Assembly: GCA_002714465.1 (NCBI GenBank)
Contig: PAXL01000042.1
Span: 64,747 to 124,257 of the forward strand
DNA: 59,511 bases
Direction: 5' to 3'
Source of the DNA: Gemmatimonadota bacterium
GTDB lineage: Bacteria; Latescibacterota; UBA2968
The notes under the pieces were generated by a model. The model ran no database searches and had not been told where the DNA came from. It saw only the letters and a program-made list of their open reading frames with translations. This document shows positions 34,420-42,728 of the stretch, in pieces (the stretch's first letter is position 1; each line of letters begins with the position of its first letter). The translations under genes and the position numbers were made by a program.

Positions 34420-35553
34420 ATGAAGATCACCGACGTCAGGACAACGCGATTCAAGTGTATCACGCGCACCGAGCGCGACACCGACGGTCACGGGCACCCG
34501 GGACCGGAACGGGAAACGACGAGCACTATGCTTCAGATCGACACGGACGAGGGTGTGAGCGGATACTGGTTCGGGGCCAACCCGTCCGTAATGGAGACTG
34601 TCATAAAGCCCGCGATCGTTGGCAAGGATCCATTCATGAGAGAGGAGATTTGGCACGACCTGAACGAGCGTCAGCGCCTGAACATGGGCACTATGTCGGA
34701 CAAGGTCCTTTGCTCGGTTGACCTGGCGCTGTGGGACCTCGCCGGTCGGGCGCTCGACATTCCTTGCTACAAGATGCTCGGAGGATACCGGGACAAGGTT
34801 CCAGCATATGCCAGCACTATGTGCGGCGACGACCTCGAGAGCGGACTCGCCACACCAAAGGACTACGCGAACCTCGCCGAGTGGGCGATGAAGCGTGGCT
34901 ACCCGGCCTACAAACTGCACACTTGGCAACCCCCGTATGAGGGGGCTCCCTCCGTTAAGCGCGACCTCGAAGCCTGTGCGGCTGTGCGCGAAGTTGTCGG
35001 CCCGGACGTGGCATGCATGCTCGATCCGTATCACTACTACGATCGTGAGGCAGCGCTTGCTCTGGCCAAGGGACTCGAAGAACTGGACTACTACTGGATG
35101 GAAGAGCCTATGGATGAGCACAGCATGTCGTCCTATATCTGGCTTACGGCGAACACGTCACTCGCGATCTGCGGCCCGGAGACGTGCGAAGGAAAGATGT
35201 ATATCCGCGCAGAATGGATCAAAAACAACGCGTGCGACATCAGCCGGTGCGGTGTCGGCGACGTAGGCGGACTCACCCCGCTGGTCAAAACGATCCATCT
35301 GTGTGAATCATTCGGGATTCGCTGCGAAATCCACGGCGGAGGGTTCGGCAACCTAACGGCCCTGTGCGCAATGAAGAACGGCGAATTCTACGAGCGCGGC
35401 CTACTTCACCCATTCCTGGATCACGAACAGCCGGCGGAATGGCTGCACGAGATCGCCGACCCGATGGATGAACAGGGCTTCGTGCACATCTCGCAGTTGC
35501 CGGGGTTAGGGATGAACATCAACTTCGACTATATCGAAATGAATAAAATCTGA
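34420..35553 (+). CDS. Mandelate racemase/muconate lactonizing enzyme family protein
   Basis: A 377-residue enolase-superfamily enzyme, probably an acid-sugar dehydratase. The C-terminal barrel has the metal ligands Asp202 (ACMLDPYHYY), Glu228 (YWMEEPMDE) and Glu254 (CGPETCEG) and the base His305 (CEIHGGGFGN). The position that holds Lys-x-Lys in mandelate racemase reads AYKLHTW (Lys165-Leu-His167), so one general base candidate is His. Residues 98-122 (CSVDLALWDLAGRALDIPCY) are the family capping-domain junction. AAGGATAGAT precedes the ATG at 34420. Divergently transcribed from the S9 peptidase with 157 bases between them. The family dehydrates sugar acids such as galactonate and rhamnonate; the exact substrate is not readable. 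Confidence 0.9.
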   Translation: MKITDVRTTRFKCITRTERDTDGHGHPGPERETTSTMLQIDTDEGVSGYWFGANPSVMETVIKPAIVGKDPFMREEIWHDLNERQRLNMGTMSDKVLCSVDLALWDLAGRALDIPCYKMLGGYRDKVPAYASTMCGDDLESGLATPKDYANLAEWAMKRGYPAYKLHTWQPPYEGAPSVKRDLEACAAVREVVGPDVACMLDPYHYYDREAALALAKGLEELDYYWMEEPMDEHSMSSYIWLTANTSLAICGPETCEGKMYIRAEWIKNNACDISRCGVGDVGGLTPLVKTIHLCESFGIRCEIHGGGFGNLTALCAMKNGEFYERGLLHPFLDHEQPAEWLHEIADPMDEQGFVHISQLPGLGMNINFDYIEMNKI

Positions 35554-35673
35554 CCTAAACGCAGGGGCAAGAGAAGCCTCATAGGGTTGGATCCTGCTAG
35601 TCCCCACTTCTGTTCCAACGAGACGAAGATTCACTATTAGTACTATGCGTTTTGATCTTTATAGGATTTTGCA

Positions 35674-36486
35674 ATGGAGTTCCAACATTACACCTCCCAA
35701 AATGCATCTGCCTGGAACGAGATCGCCGAGATTCGGCACAAATCGACACAGCCGGCGAGTTACTATTCTGAGGGGCATACTTCTCTCGATACTCGCCTAG
35801 TAGCGGCGGCTGGTGAACTAAACGGGATCTCAGTGCTACAATTACAATGTTCTACTGGTGAGGAAACGCTCTCTTGGGCGATTCTCGGAGCCAAGGCAAC
35901 AGGCGTCGACATTAGTGAACGGCAAATTGAGTTGGGAAGGGAAAAGGCAGCGGAAGCCGGTGTCGAGGCCTCGTTTGTCGTCGCAGATGTGTTAGATCTT
36001 CCGGCCAAAATTTCGAACGGATCCTTCGACATCGTGCATACCGGCGGTGGATCTATCACGTGGTTGCCCGACCTCGATCGATGGGCTGCGAGCGTTGCAT
36101 CATCTCTACGTCCTGGGGGGCGACTGCTCCTTCACGAAGAGCATCCGGTTGCAGGTGTTCTGTTTCAAGGCGGTAACGGCCAACTGGTGATCGAGTCAAA
36201 CTATTTCGCTCGGAGAGAAACCGAAGCGCACCGTGGCTGGCGACATTTCAAGGGTGGGGAGGACGCTAGAGAGGCAAAGTATAACTTCGAATGGCCGCTG
36301 GGGGACGTGATAACAGCCCTTGCCACTAACGGCATGCGAATTCATCGTTTGGAAGAGTTCCCCAGCACTGCAAAATGGCGATTCACCCAAGACGTAGATG
36401 CCGTCGCCGCGCTCCCAGGTAGCTATTTACTAATCGCTACTCGAGAAAATTTAGAGGAACCTTCGATGCAGGGAGAGGGTAGTTGA
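35674..36486 (+). CDS. Class I SAM-dependent methyltransferase
   Basis: A 270-residue small-molecule methyltransferase. Motif I is degenerate: VLQLQCSTGEETLSWA where E/DxGxGxG is expected, followed by ATGVDISERQIELGREKA and a motif II/III region SFVVADVLDLPAKISNGSFD. Motif IV/V follow as IVHTGGGSITWLPDLDRWA and LRPGGRLLLHEEHP. This 'QCxTGxxT' variant of the glycine loop is seen in a group of bacterial methyltransferases. The C-terminal half has two conserved Trp and a FEWPLGDVITALATNGMRI motif. It uses more AT-ending codons than its neighbours. The upstream gap (35554-35673) has no gene; TAGGA lies before the ATG. Substrate unknown. Confidence 0.85.
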   Translation: MEFQHYTSQNASAWNEIAEIRHKSTQPASYYSEGHTSLDTRLVAAAGELNGISVLQLQCSTGEETLSWAILGAKATGVDISERQIELGREKAAEAGVEASFVVADVLDLPAKISNGSFDIVHTGGGSITWLPDLDRWAASVASSLRPGGRLLLHEEHPVAGVLFQGGNGQLVIESNYFARRETEAHRGWRHFKGGEDAREAKYNFEWPLGDVITALATNGMRIHRLEEFPSTAKWRFTQDVDAVAALPGSYLLIATRENLEEPSMQGEGS

Positions 36487-36569
36487 CATTGACTTTAAAA
36501 ACAGCTGGTCGGTTTCGCCGCCACATTCTTCGTGTTTTTGTGTCTACCTAATTCGTACTTCTAACTTTT

Positions 36570-37502
36570 ATGACGATTACGATTGAGACCTGGCCGCTGT
36601 CTCGTTCGGGGCCGCTCGCCACCATTTGGAGCGCTTCGGTTGAGGCGGCGCCGTTTTCGTACTCGGTCACTCCGCACGAATTTTCCAAGAAGATCGTACC
36701 GGTCGAGTCGGACGACGAGTCGCTGGCGTCGAGTAGGTCGCAGACCTTGATCGTCGCACTCGAGCGATCGCGGCCGGTAGGATTCGCACACCTGTGTGCG
36801 TGTGAAGTCGAGATCGACAATGAAGGGGTAGAATGCGGGGTAATTCGATATCTGGCTTTCCTTCCGGATGCGGTGGATGCGGGTCGGGTGCTGCTGGAGA
36901 AAGCGGAAGAAATCTTCGTTTCAGAGGGTCGGGCGCACGCGGATGCGTTTCCGCTTTTCCACGGGTATTCCTTCCACAACCATAAGATCGGCATTCTTTC
37001 AAAGCGCATCGAACACGTTACCGGTCTCCTGGCATCTCACGGATACAGCCCTCACGACGGGCACTTGACGATGGAGCGACCGATCGACACACCTCCCCTC
37101 CCGGATCCTCGACCGGACATCGATGTGAACGTCGAGCGAACAATTGGAAAAGACAACCGACCCAACCTTTGGGTCAAAGCGACAACTAAAGGGCAAACTG
37201 TGGGAAACGTGCGAACGATCTCAGGACCGTTCTACGCCAGCGACGAGTCCCTGAACACAGTAGCCTACACGAGATGGGTCGATGTGGCAGCATCTTACCG
37301 TCGACGTGGCATCGCACGACACCTGCTACGAAGAGCGCTTCACGAGATGCACAAAGAAGGGTACACAATGGCCAGGCTCAACTGCCGTGAGAAGAACCTG
37401 CCGGCGGTAGCGCTCTACGCTTCGGAGGGCTATGTGACGCGCGACGTCTCGCACGCCTATGTTAAAGATCTGGGTGTGGACGACAATACGTCGAACTCAT
37501 GA
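36570..37502 (+). CDS. Tandem GNAT-family N-acetyltransferase
   Basis: A 310-residue protein with two GNAT-like halves. The second (about 180-305) is complete: WVDVAASYRRRGIARHLLRRA carries the R/Q-x-x-G-x-A acetyl-CoA loop, and MARLNCREKNLPAVALYASE is the C-terminal motif with Asn and Tyr. The first half (about 20-165) has the same secondary-structure order and PVGFAHLCACEVE and FLPDAVDAGRVLLEKAEE but has lost the acetyl-CoA loop residues, so it is probably structural. The reading frame of the following large gene may overlap its last bases, but the better start there is at 37567. Substrate unknown. Confidence 0.83.
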   Translation: MTITIETWPLSRSGPLATIWSASVEAAPFSYSVTPHEFSKKIVPVESDDESLASSRSQTLIVALERSRPVGFAHLCACEVEIDNEGVECGVIRYLAFLPDAVDAGRVLLEKAEEIFVSEGRAHADAFPLFHGYSFHNHKIGILSKRIEHVTGLLASHGYSPHDGHLTMERPIDTPPLPDPRPDIDVNVERTIGKDNRPNLWVKATTKGQTVGNVRTISGPFYASDESLNTVAYTRWVDVAASYRRRGIARHLLRRALHEMHKEGYTMARLNCREKNLPAVALYASEGYVTRDVSHAYVKDLGVDDNTSNS

Positions 37503-37566
37503 GTCCGGATGGGCTTCCGCTGAAGAAGCGTACCCGGATAGGATTTCATCAATTACGAGGGAAATT

Positions 37567-39492
37567 TTGGAAATCAGGGCTACACAACCGCTGACGGAGA
37601 TCCCCGAGTGGGCTACGCTACAGCGAGCTTTGATCGCAGAGATGGAACAGGCAGTCTATCCATTCCTCCAGAAATACACCGACGAGGACGGTCGAATCAT
37701 CTGGCGTGAGGGAATTCACCAAACTCGGGACGGTGCCGACGACTTCTACGAGAGCTTCTACAACTGGCCGCTTCTGTATCTGCTCGGTGGAGAGGATCAC
37801 CTGCTGGAACTCGGGAAGCGCCAGTGGGACGCAACGACTCGGTTGATGGAGGAGATCGGGCACATTCACAAGGAGTATGAGATCGGTTACGATCAGTTCC
37901 ACCAGAGCGAGAGCTACATCTACTTCTACCTGCTCTGTATGGCCGATCCGGATGACACAACCAATCTCGACCGGGCGAAACGATTCGCGGGATTCTACCT
38001 GAACGAAGATCCAGAGGCGCAGAATTATGATCCCGATCACAAGATAATTCGGTGCGCTCACAACGGGAGCAAAGGACCTCGCTGGCTCTATGACACACCC
38101 GATCCCTCGTATCGCTACGCACCAGGGATGGCGGTCTATGGGCTACCCTACGAGGACCTTGAGGGAATCGACACAATCGAAGACTTGAAGGACTCCGAGC
38201 TCGCCGCCCGGATGGGCCAGGCCATGAAGGAACGAATGAGCAAGGGTGACGTTGCGACGAACCTGCACGTCTGCTCGCTCATAACGAACGCCTATCTTAT
38301 GACGGGAGAGCAGAAGTATTGCGAGTGGCTTCTAGAGTATGTGGATGCGTGGATCGAGCGTGCGAAAACAAACGGTGGGCTGCTGCCGGACAACGTAGGT
38401 CTCGATGGAATCGTCGGTCAGTATATGGATGGGAAGTGGTATGGAAGCATGTATGGCTGGACCTGGCCCCATGGGTTCTACAACATCGCCGTGGCTTCTA
38501 TCATCTCCGGGATCCAGTGCTTCCTGCTCAAGAAAGACCCGAAGTATCTCGAAATGCCGCGAACACAGATCCGGAAAATTATGGATCTAGGGAAGATGGA
38601 TGACCTTCACGCACTTTCCGACAAGATGAGCCTCCGCGAACACTGGATCGCTCAGTTCGAAGCGCTTGAGGATCCAGTTTCATGGACTGTCCCCTACAGA
38701 TACTCGGACTCGGGATGGTTCGACTACCAGCCGATGGCGCCAATGTATCCGGCTGCACTGTGGAATGTATGCGGCGCAGACGAGGACTGGGACACCATCC
38801 AGGAGATTCGCGACAAGGAGACCTACGACTGGCGCAAAGTCACCAGCTTCCACGCCAAAGATGATGCCGGTCACGAACAGCCGTGGATCGCTTTCCTGCA
38901 GGGCGACAACCCGGATTACCCGGTACAGATTCTGAAGGCGAGCCTGGCCCAGGTCTACCGACGGTGCGATCAGGCTCGTCAGGACGAAACGAACATATGT
39001 GACAATCATATCCACTGGTGGCAACAGCTGAATCCCGTCACAACTGAGGCTCTGATTCAGCTGACCCTTGGTGCACCACAGTTGCTTTACAACGGAGGTC
39101 TGCTGATGGCTCCGATCCGCTATTTCGATGCAGACCGAAAACGCCCTGGGCTCCCACCTGACTGTGCAGCGCTGGTAGAACGTGTGGAAAGGGAAGAACT
39201 GGAAATCGTCCTGGTCAACACGAGCGCCCAACACGACCGGTCGTTAATCCTCCAATCAGGTACGCTGAGCGAGCATCGTTTTGCGCAGGTCACCTATAAT
39301 CGGCTGACGAGCGACTATCCACACTCAGTTGGGAGTCACGCGGCTCCTCCTGTAGAGACGGAGGATGAGACCGTAAAGATCGATGCGGTGCATTTCAGGG
39401 TCCACGTGCCACCGGGTAAGCAGATTCGGATGCGCATTGGAATCGAGCGGTGTGTGAATGATCCAACATATCGGTTTCCTGACTTTGCTTAA
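37567..39492 (+). CDS. Conserved hypothetical protein, probable helical-barrel fold
   Basis: A 641-residue protein I cannot assign. I place the start at the TTG at 37567, with GAGGGAAATT before it; an in-frame ATG at 37459 lies inside the GNAT gene. It has no signal peptide. Alternating helices with aromatic and acidic clusters, for example DDFYESFYNWPLLYLLGG, YDQFHQSESYIYFYLLC, DNHIHWWQQLNPVTTEALIQ and GSMYGWTWPHGFYNIAVASI, suggest an (alpha/alpha) toroid of the kind used for sugar substrates. The last 150 residues look beta-rich (VHVPPGKQIRMRIGIE), like a C-terminal sandwich. Abundant His/Trp/Asp clusters fit carbohydrate binding but do not prove it. Confidence 0.6.
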   Translation: MEIRATQPLTEIPEWATLQRALIAEMEQAVYPFLQKYTDEDGRIIWREGIHQTRDGADDFYESFYNWPLLYLLGGEDHLLELGKRQWDATTRLMEEIGHIHKEYEIGYDQFHQSESYIYFYLLCMADPDDTTNLDRAKRFAGFYLNEDPEAQNYDPDHKIIRCAHNGSKGPRWLYDTPDPSYRYAPGMAVYGLPYEDLEGIDTIEDLKDSELAARMGQAMKERMSKGDVATNLHVCSLITNAYLMTGEQKYCEWLLEYVDAWIERAKTNGGLLPDNVGLDGIVGQYMDGKWYGSMYGWTWPHGFYNIAVASIISGIQCFLLKKDPKYLEMPRTQIRKIMDLGKMDDLHALSDKMSLREHWIAQFEALEDPVSWTVPYRYSDSGWFDYQPMAPMYPAALWNVCGADEDWDTIQEIRDKETYDWRKVTSFHAKDDAGHEQPWIAFLQGDNPDYPVQILKASLAQVYRRCDQARQDETNICDNHIHWWQQLNPVTTEALIQLTLGAPQLLYNGGLLMAPIRYFDADRKRPGLPPDCAALVERVEREELEIVLVNTSAQHDRSLILQSGTLSEHRFAQVTYNRLTSDYPHSVGSHAAPPVETEDETVKIDAVHFRVHVPPGKQIRMRIGIERCVNDPTYRFPDFA

Positions 39493-39619
39493 CCCTCTGG
39501 GCGCCCCTCCTGTTTCTATTATTTTTCTTGTGTTCGCGGACCTCGTGATTACTCCTGTAGCCTTATGCCTAAGGCCGTTCGTCAATAAGCCATTCGACCC
39601 CATTGAGTGCGGCTCCAGG

Positions 39620-39661
39620 CACCCCCACCGCAGCCCGCGCTATGGCGCGGCAGTCGGGGTG
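39620..39661 (+). repeat. Two-part inverted repeat (hairpin) upstream of selO
   Basis: CACCCC (39620-39625) pairs with GGGGTG (39656-39661), and inside it CCGCGC (39635-39640) pairs with GCGCGG (39645-39650) around a TATG loop. The two 6-bp stems are separated by an internal loop of nine and five bases. It lies in the 242-base gap between the large unknown gene and selO, with no T-run, so it is not a simple terminator. It may be an RNA structure or remnant of a repeat. Confidence 0.45.
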
Positions 39662-39734
39662 AAGAGTGTGTAAGCAGGTCCTGCAGTTGATTTCCGTTTG
39701 TATACTTTAACTTTTTACTGGCTTGCCTTTCGAT

Positions 39735-41321
39735 ATGCTCGAAACACTAAACTTCGACAACAAATTCACACAGGAACTCCCGGCAGACCCCGAAACGAAA
39801 AACTTCCGGCGACAGGTCACCGGTGCGTGTTACTCGCGTGTACAACCGACCCCAGTAGCCAAGCCTGAACTAATCGCGAACTCTCGTGAAATGGCTCAAG
39901 AGTTGGGGATCCCGCAGGACTATGTCGAATGTCCGGCATTCGCAGAGGTGTTCAGTGGAAACCGTCTGGCAGACGGGATGGACCCGTATGCAATGTGTTA
40001 CGGGGGGCATCAGTTTGGGAACTGGGCGGCGCAACTCGGGGATGGTCGAGCGATCAACCTTGGTGAGGTCGTGAATGCGGAAGGACGTCGGTGGGTTCTG
40101 CAGCTAAAGGGTGCTGGGCCAACCCCCTACTCTCGTATGGCGGACGGGTTGGCGGTATTGCGGTCATCGGTTCGCGAATTTCTTTGTAGCGAAGCGATGC
40201 ACCATCTGGGGGTTCCGACGACAAGGGCGCTCAGTCTGGTGACAACGGGAGAGAATGTCGTACGCGACATGTTCTACGACGGTCATCCTAAAGAAGAACT
40301 GGGCGCTGTGGTCTGTCGTGTCTCGCCTTCGTTCATCCGATTCGGGAACTTCCAGATCTTTTCGGCTCGCCAGGAACACGAAGTGCTGCGAAAGCTGGTG
40401 GACTATACGATCCAAACGGACTTCCCTCAACTTGGAGCACCCTCGAAGGACACGTATCTGCAGTGGTTCGACGAAGTCTGTCGGCGGACGGCGAAGATGA
40501 TCGTGCACTGGATGCGGGTCGGGTTCGTGCACGGGGTTATGAACACAGACAACATGTCGATTCTTGGACTGACGATCGACTACGGTCCGTATGGCTGGCT
40601 CGAAGACTTTGACCCTAACTGGACGCCAAACACGACGGATGCCCAAGGCCGTCGATATCGGTTCGGGCACCAGTCGCAGATCGCGCATTGGAATCTCCTC
40701 CAACTGGGTCAGGCGATCTACCCGCTGATCGAAGAGGTGGAACCGCTCCAAGAGATCGTGAACGCCTATCAAACATACTTCGACGCCGGGTCGCGAGAAA
40801 TGATGGCGGCGAAGCTTGGGCTGGCAGAATATGTGCGGAAGACTGATGACGACCTCGTGTCCGAACTCCATGCGGTCCTGCAGAGCGCTGAGACGGACAT
40901 GACGATCTTCTACCGACGACTGGCCAAGATCAAGCAGAGTGCGGAACCCACGGATGACAGTGAGGCGATTGCACCCTTGAGGGACTCATACTACGTCCAA
41001 GAGCAACTGACACCGGAGGTGATGTCAAGAGTCTCCATATGGTTGCGGAATTACAGAGAGCGGATTCGGTCGCAGGATGTCAGCGATGAGGATCGAGCTG
41101 CGATGATGAATAGCGTGAATCCGAAATATGTGCTTCGAAATTACCTGGCTCAGGTCGCAATCGATAAAGCGGAGCAGGGGGATCCTTCGATGATCGGGGA
41201 GCTGCTGGAGAGTTTGCGTCGGCCGTATGACGAGCAGCCGGAAAGCGAAACCTTCGCCGAGAAGCGCCCGGATTGGGCAAGGACCAGACCCGGATGCTCG
41301 ATGTTGTCATGTTCCTCGTAG
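39735..41321 (+). CDS. selO: Protein adenylyltransferase SelO (UPF0061)
   Basis: A 528-residue pseudokinase-fold enzyme that transfers AMP to protein hydroxyls. I use the ATG at 39735, since family members begin with this 'LETLNFDNKFTQELP' block; a TTG at 39723 is in frame. Family marks: PYAMCYGGHQFGNWAAQLGD and GRA, VLQLKGAGPTPYSRMADGLA and VLRSSVREFL (ATP/phosphate loop and Lys), GFVHGVMNTDNMSILGLTID (the metal-binding Asn-Asp pair), and a C-terminal tail RPGCSMLSCSS with a Cys near the position where eukaryotic SelO has selenocysteine. The family helps protect against oxidative stress through S-glutathionylation control. It is complete, convergent with the ceramidase-like gene, and has no operon partner. 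Confidence 0.95.
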   Translation: MLETLNFDNKFTQELPADPETKNFRRQVTGACYSRVQPTPVAKPELIANSREMAQELGIPQDYVECPAFAEVFSGNRLADGMDPYAMCYGGHQFGNWAAQLGDGRAINLGEVVNAEGRRWVLQLKGAGPTPYSRMADGLAVLRSSVREFLCSEAMHHLGVPTTRALSLVTTGENVVRDMFYDGHPKEELGAVVCRVSPSFIRFGNFQIFSARQEHEVLRKLVDYTIQTDFPQLGAPSKDTYLQWFDEVCRRTAKMIVHWMRVGFVHGVMNTDNMSILGLTIDYGPYGWLEDFDPNWTPNTTDAQGRRYRFGHQSQIAHWNLLQLGQAIYPLIEEVEPLQEIVNAYQTYFDAGSREMMAAKLGLAEYVRKTDDDLVSELHAVLQSAETDMTIFYRRLAKIKQSAEPTDDSEAIAPLRDSYYVQEQLTPEVMSRVSIWLRNYRERIRSQDVSDEDRAAMMNSVNPKYVLRNYLAQVAIDKAEQGDPSMIGELLESLRRPYDEQPESETFAEKRPDWARTRPGCSMLSCSS

Positions 41322-41396
41322 AGGACGTCAATGAGTAGAACAGTAACGCCCCCAATTCGGTTTGACCCGGGTCCTTTCTACCGGCTTCCAACTCGC

Positions 41397-42728
41397 TTAC
41401 TGTAATCGCTTAGTCAACTCCCATTCAGGCAGGTGCAGTTCCTCCAGAATTTGTACTGATCTATCCGTCATCCTCCTTCCAGAGTCCTTCGACAATCGGC
41501 TCGTGTAGACAGTTCTGTGTACCTCGTAGCCCTGTTCCTCAAAAGCCTTCTCGGTTCCCACATAGCCGCAGTATCCATTCGTCAACTCTGCGACAAGAGT
41601 CACGTCAAATGGTGAACGCTCCTTGATCTCGATGCCGAAGGCGGCAAACAGCTCCGCGGGGTTGGTAACGATGGCGGTGTCACCAAAGGAGATGCCCATG
41701 ATCTCGACGGGACAGGTGGTTTCCCCTCGGGCTTTCACCGCTGCTTCTTCGGGGTCATAGCGGCGGCGCTGCGTGGTCCGTATCTCTTCGGTATCACCGC
41801 GGCTGTCGTCGTGGCAAAAGGTCGACTCTTCGTGGAGACGATCCGGGTAGTCTTCGACCTGCGACCGGATGACGATACCCTCGACTGGTGTCAGCGGAGT
41901 TGACTCGAGCGCGACCGTAATCCCCTCACAGGCCGACTTTCCTATGAGCTCAGCCAGCTCGTTTCCGCAATTCGGGCCATCTTCGGGGCCGTGCCAGATC
42001 ACATCCGCACAAGGCGCTTCGATAAAGGGTGTCACCAGCTGGGGGCCAAAGCGTTTTCTAAGAGCATCTCCGATCCGCCCTCCGATATCGGCGTGGTAGA
42101 CGCCGTTGACGCAGTTGTTGTGACAGGCGTAGTTCGTGACGATCCCGAGCGGATACCCGCCGGAATCCGTAAACGCGAGTATCGGCATCACAGGATCGGT
42201 CGGACCCGCAGCGTGGAACGAATCGTCGGCATTGTTGGCGCTGGACATAACAACGAGGCCGTTCGGACGGATCAAACGGCGATTACGTTCGTAGCCAGGC
42301 GATGGACAATTCACGGCCTTGATGAAGGCGGCTCTCAGCTCACTGTTGGCCTTGATCACAGCCTCGACGGCGCCCAACACCAACACATCCACATACAGCG
42401 GATCGGGCGTCGCGCCGGAAATAAACGACGGACAGGATGCGGGTGCCGCGTGTGTGTGGGTCGCAGAAACCAGGATGTTCTGTGCAGGAATACCCGTAGC
42501 TCGTTCGCAAGTATCCCGGATCATCAGCATCAGGGCACGGTCGATGAACGCCGTGTCGATCGAAAGGATTGCACCTTGGGTCTCGCCGTCTTCGAAAACC
42601 ACTGCGTGGCAACACAAAGGAGACATATCAGGATCGTATGTGATCGGCATATTGTTATAGTTCGGCAGCGTTTCACACGGCGTGATGTCGGCCATCGCTG
42701 CGCCCGCCCTAAATTTTTTATCTGCCAT
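41397..42728 (-). CDS. Neutral/alkaline ceramidase-like protein, copy 1
   Basis: A 443-residue protein matching the N-terminal catalytic region of neutral/alkaline ceramidases, which cleave the N-acyl bond of ceramides. Visible are AGAAMADITPCETLPN (family start), ILVSATHTHAAPASCP (His pair that holds zinc), IVTNYACHNNCVNG (third His) and YNC-like C-terminal ELTNGYCGYVGTEKAFEEQG. The usual nucleophile region and C-terminal Ig-like domain are short or absent, and there is no signal peptide, so a different amide or ester substrate is likely. The ATG at 42728, with GGAG ten bases upstream, lies within the DegT gene: the two overlap by 11 bases and are coupled. A second, distinct ceramidase-like gene lies at 46975. 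Confidence 0.78.
   Translation of the reverse strand: MADKKFRAGAAMADITPCETLPNYNNMPITYDPDMSPLCCHAVVFEDGETQGAILSIDTAFIDRALMLMIRDTCERATGIPAQNILVSATHTHAAPASCPSFISGATPDPLYVDVLVLGAVEAVIKANSELRAAFIKAVNCPSPGYERNRRLIRPNGLVVMSSANNADDSFHAAGPTDPVMPILAFTDSGGYPLGIVTNYACHNNCVNGVYHADIGGRIGDALRKRFGPQLVTPFIEAPCADVIWHGPEDGPNCGNELAELIGKSACEGITVALESTPLTPVEGIVIRSQVEDYPDRLHEESTFCHDDSRGDTEEIRTTQRRRYDPEEAAVKARGETTCPVEIMGISFGDTAIVTNPAELFAAFGIEIKERSPFDVTLVAELTNGYCGYVGTEKAFEEQGYEVHRTVYTSRLSKDSGRRMTDRSVQILEELHLPEWELTKRLQ

Noticed and set aside
34315..35121. Long minus-strand reading frame (268 codons) across the enolase-superfamily gene
   Set aside because: It lies antisense to a clear family member, has no domain resemblance and no ribosome site; it is a shadow of a GC-rich gene.
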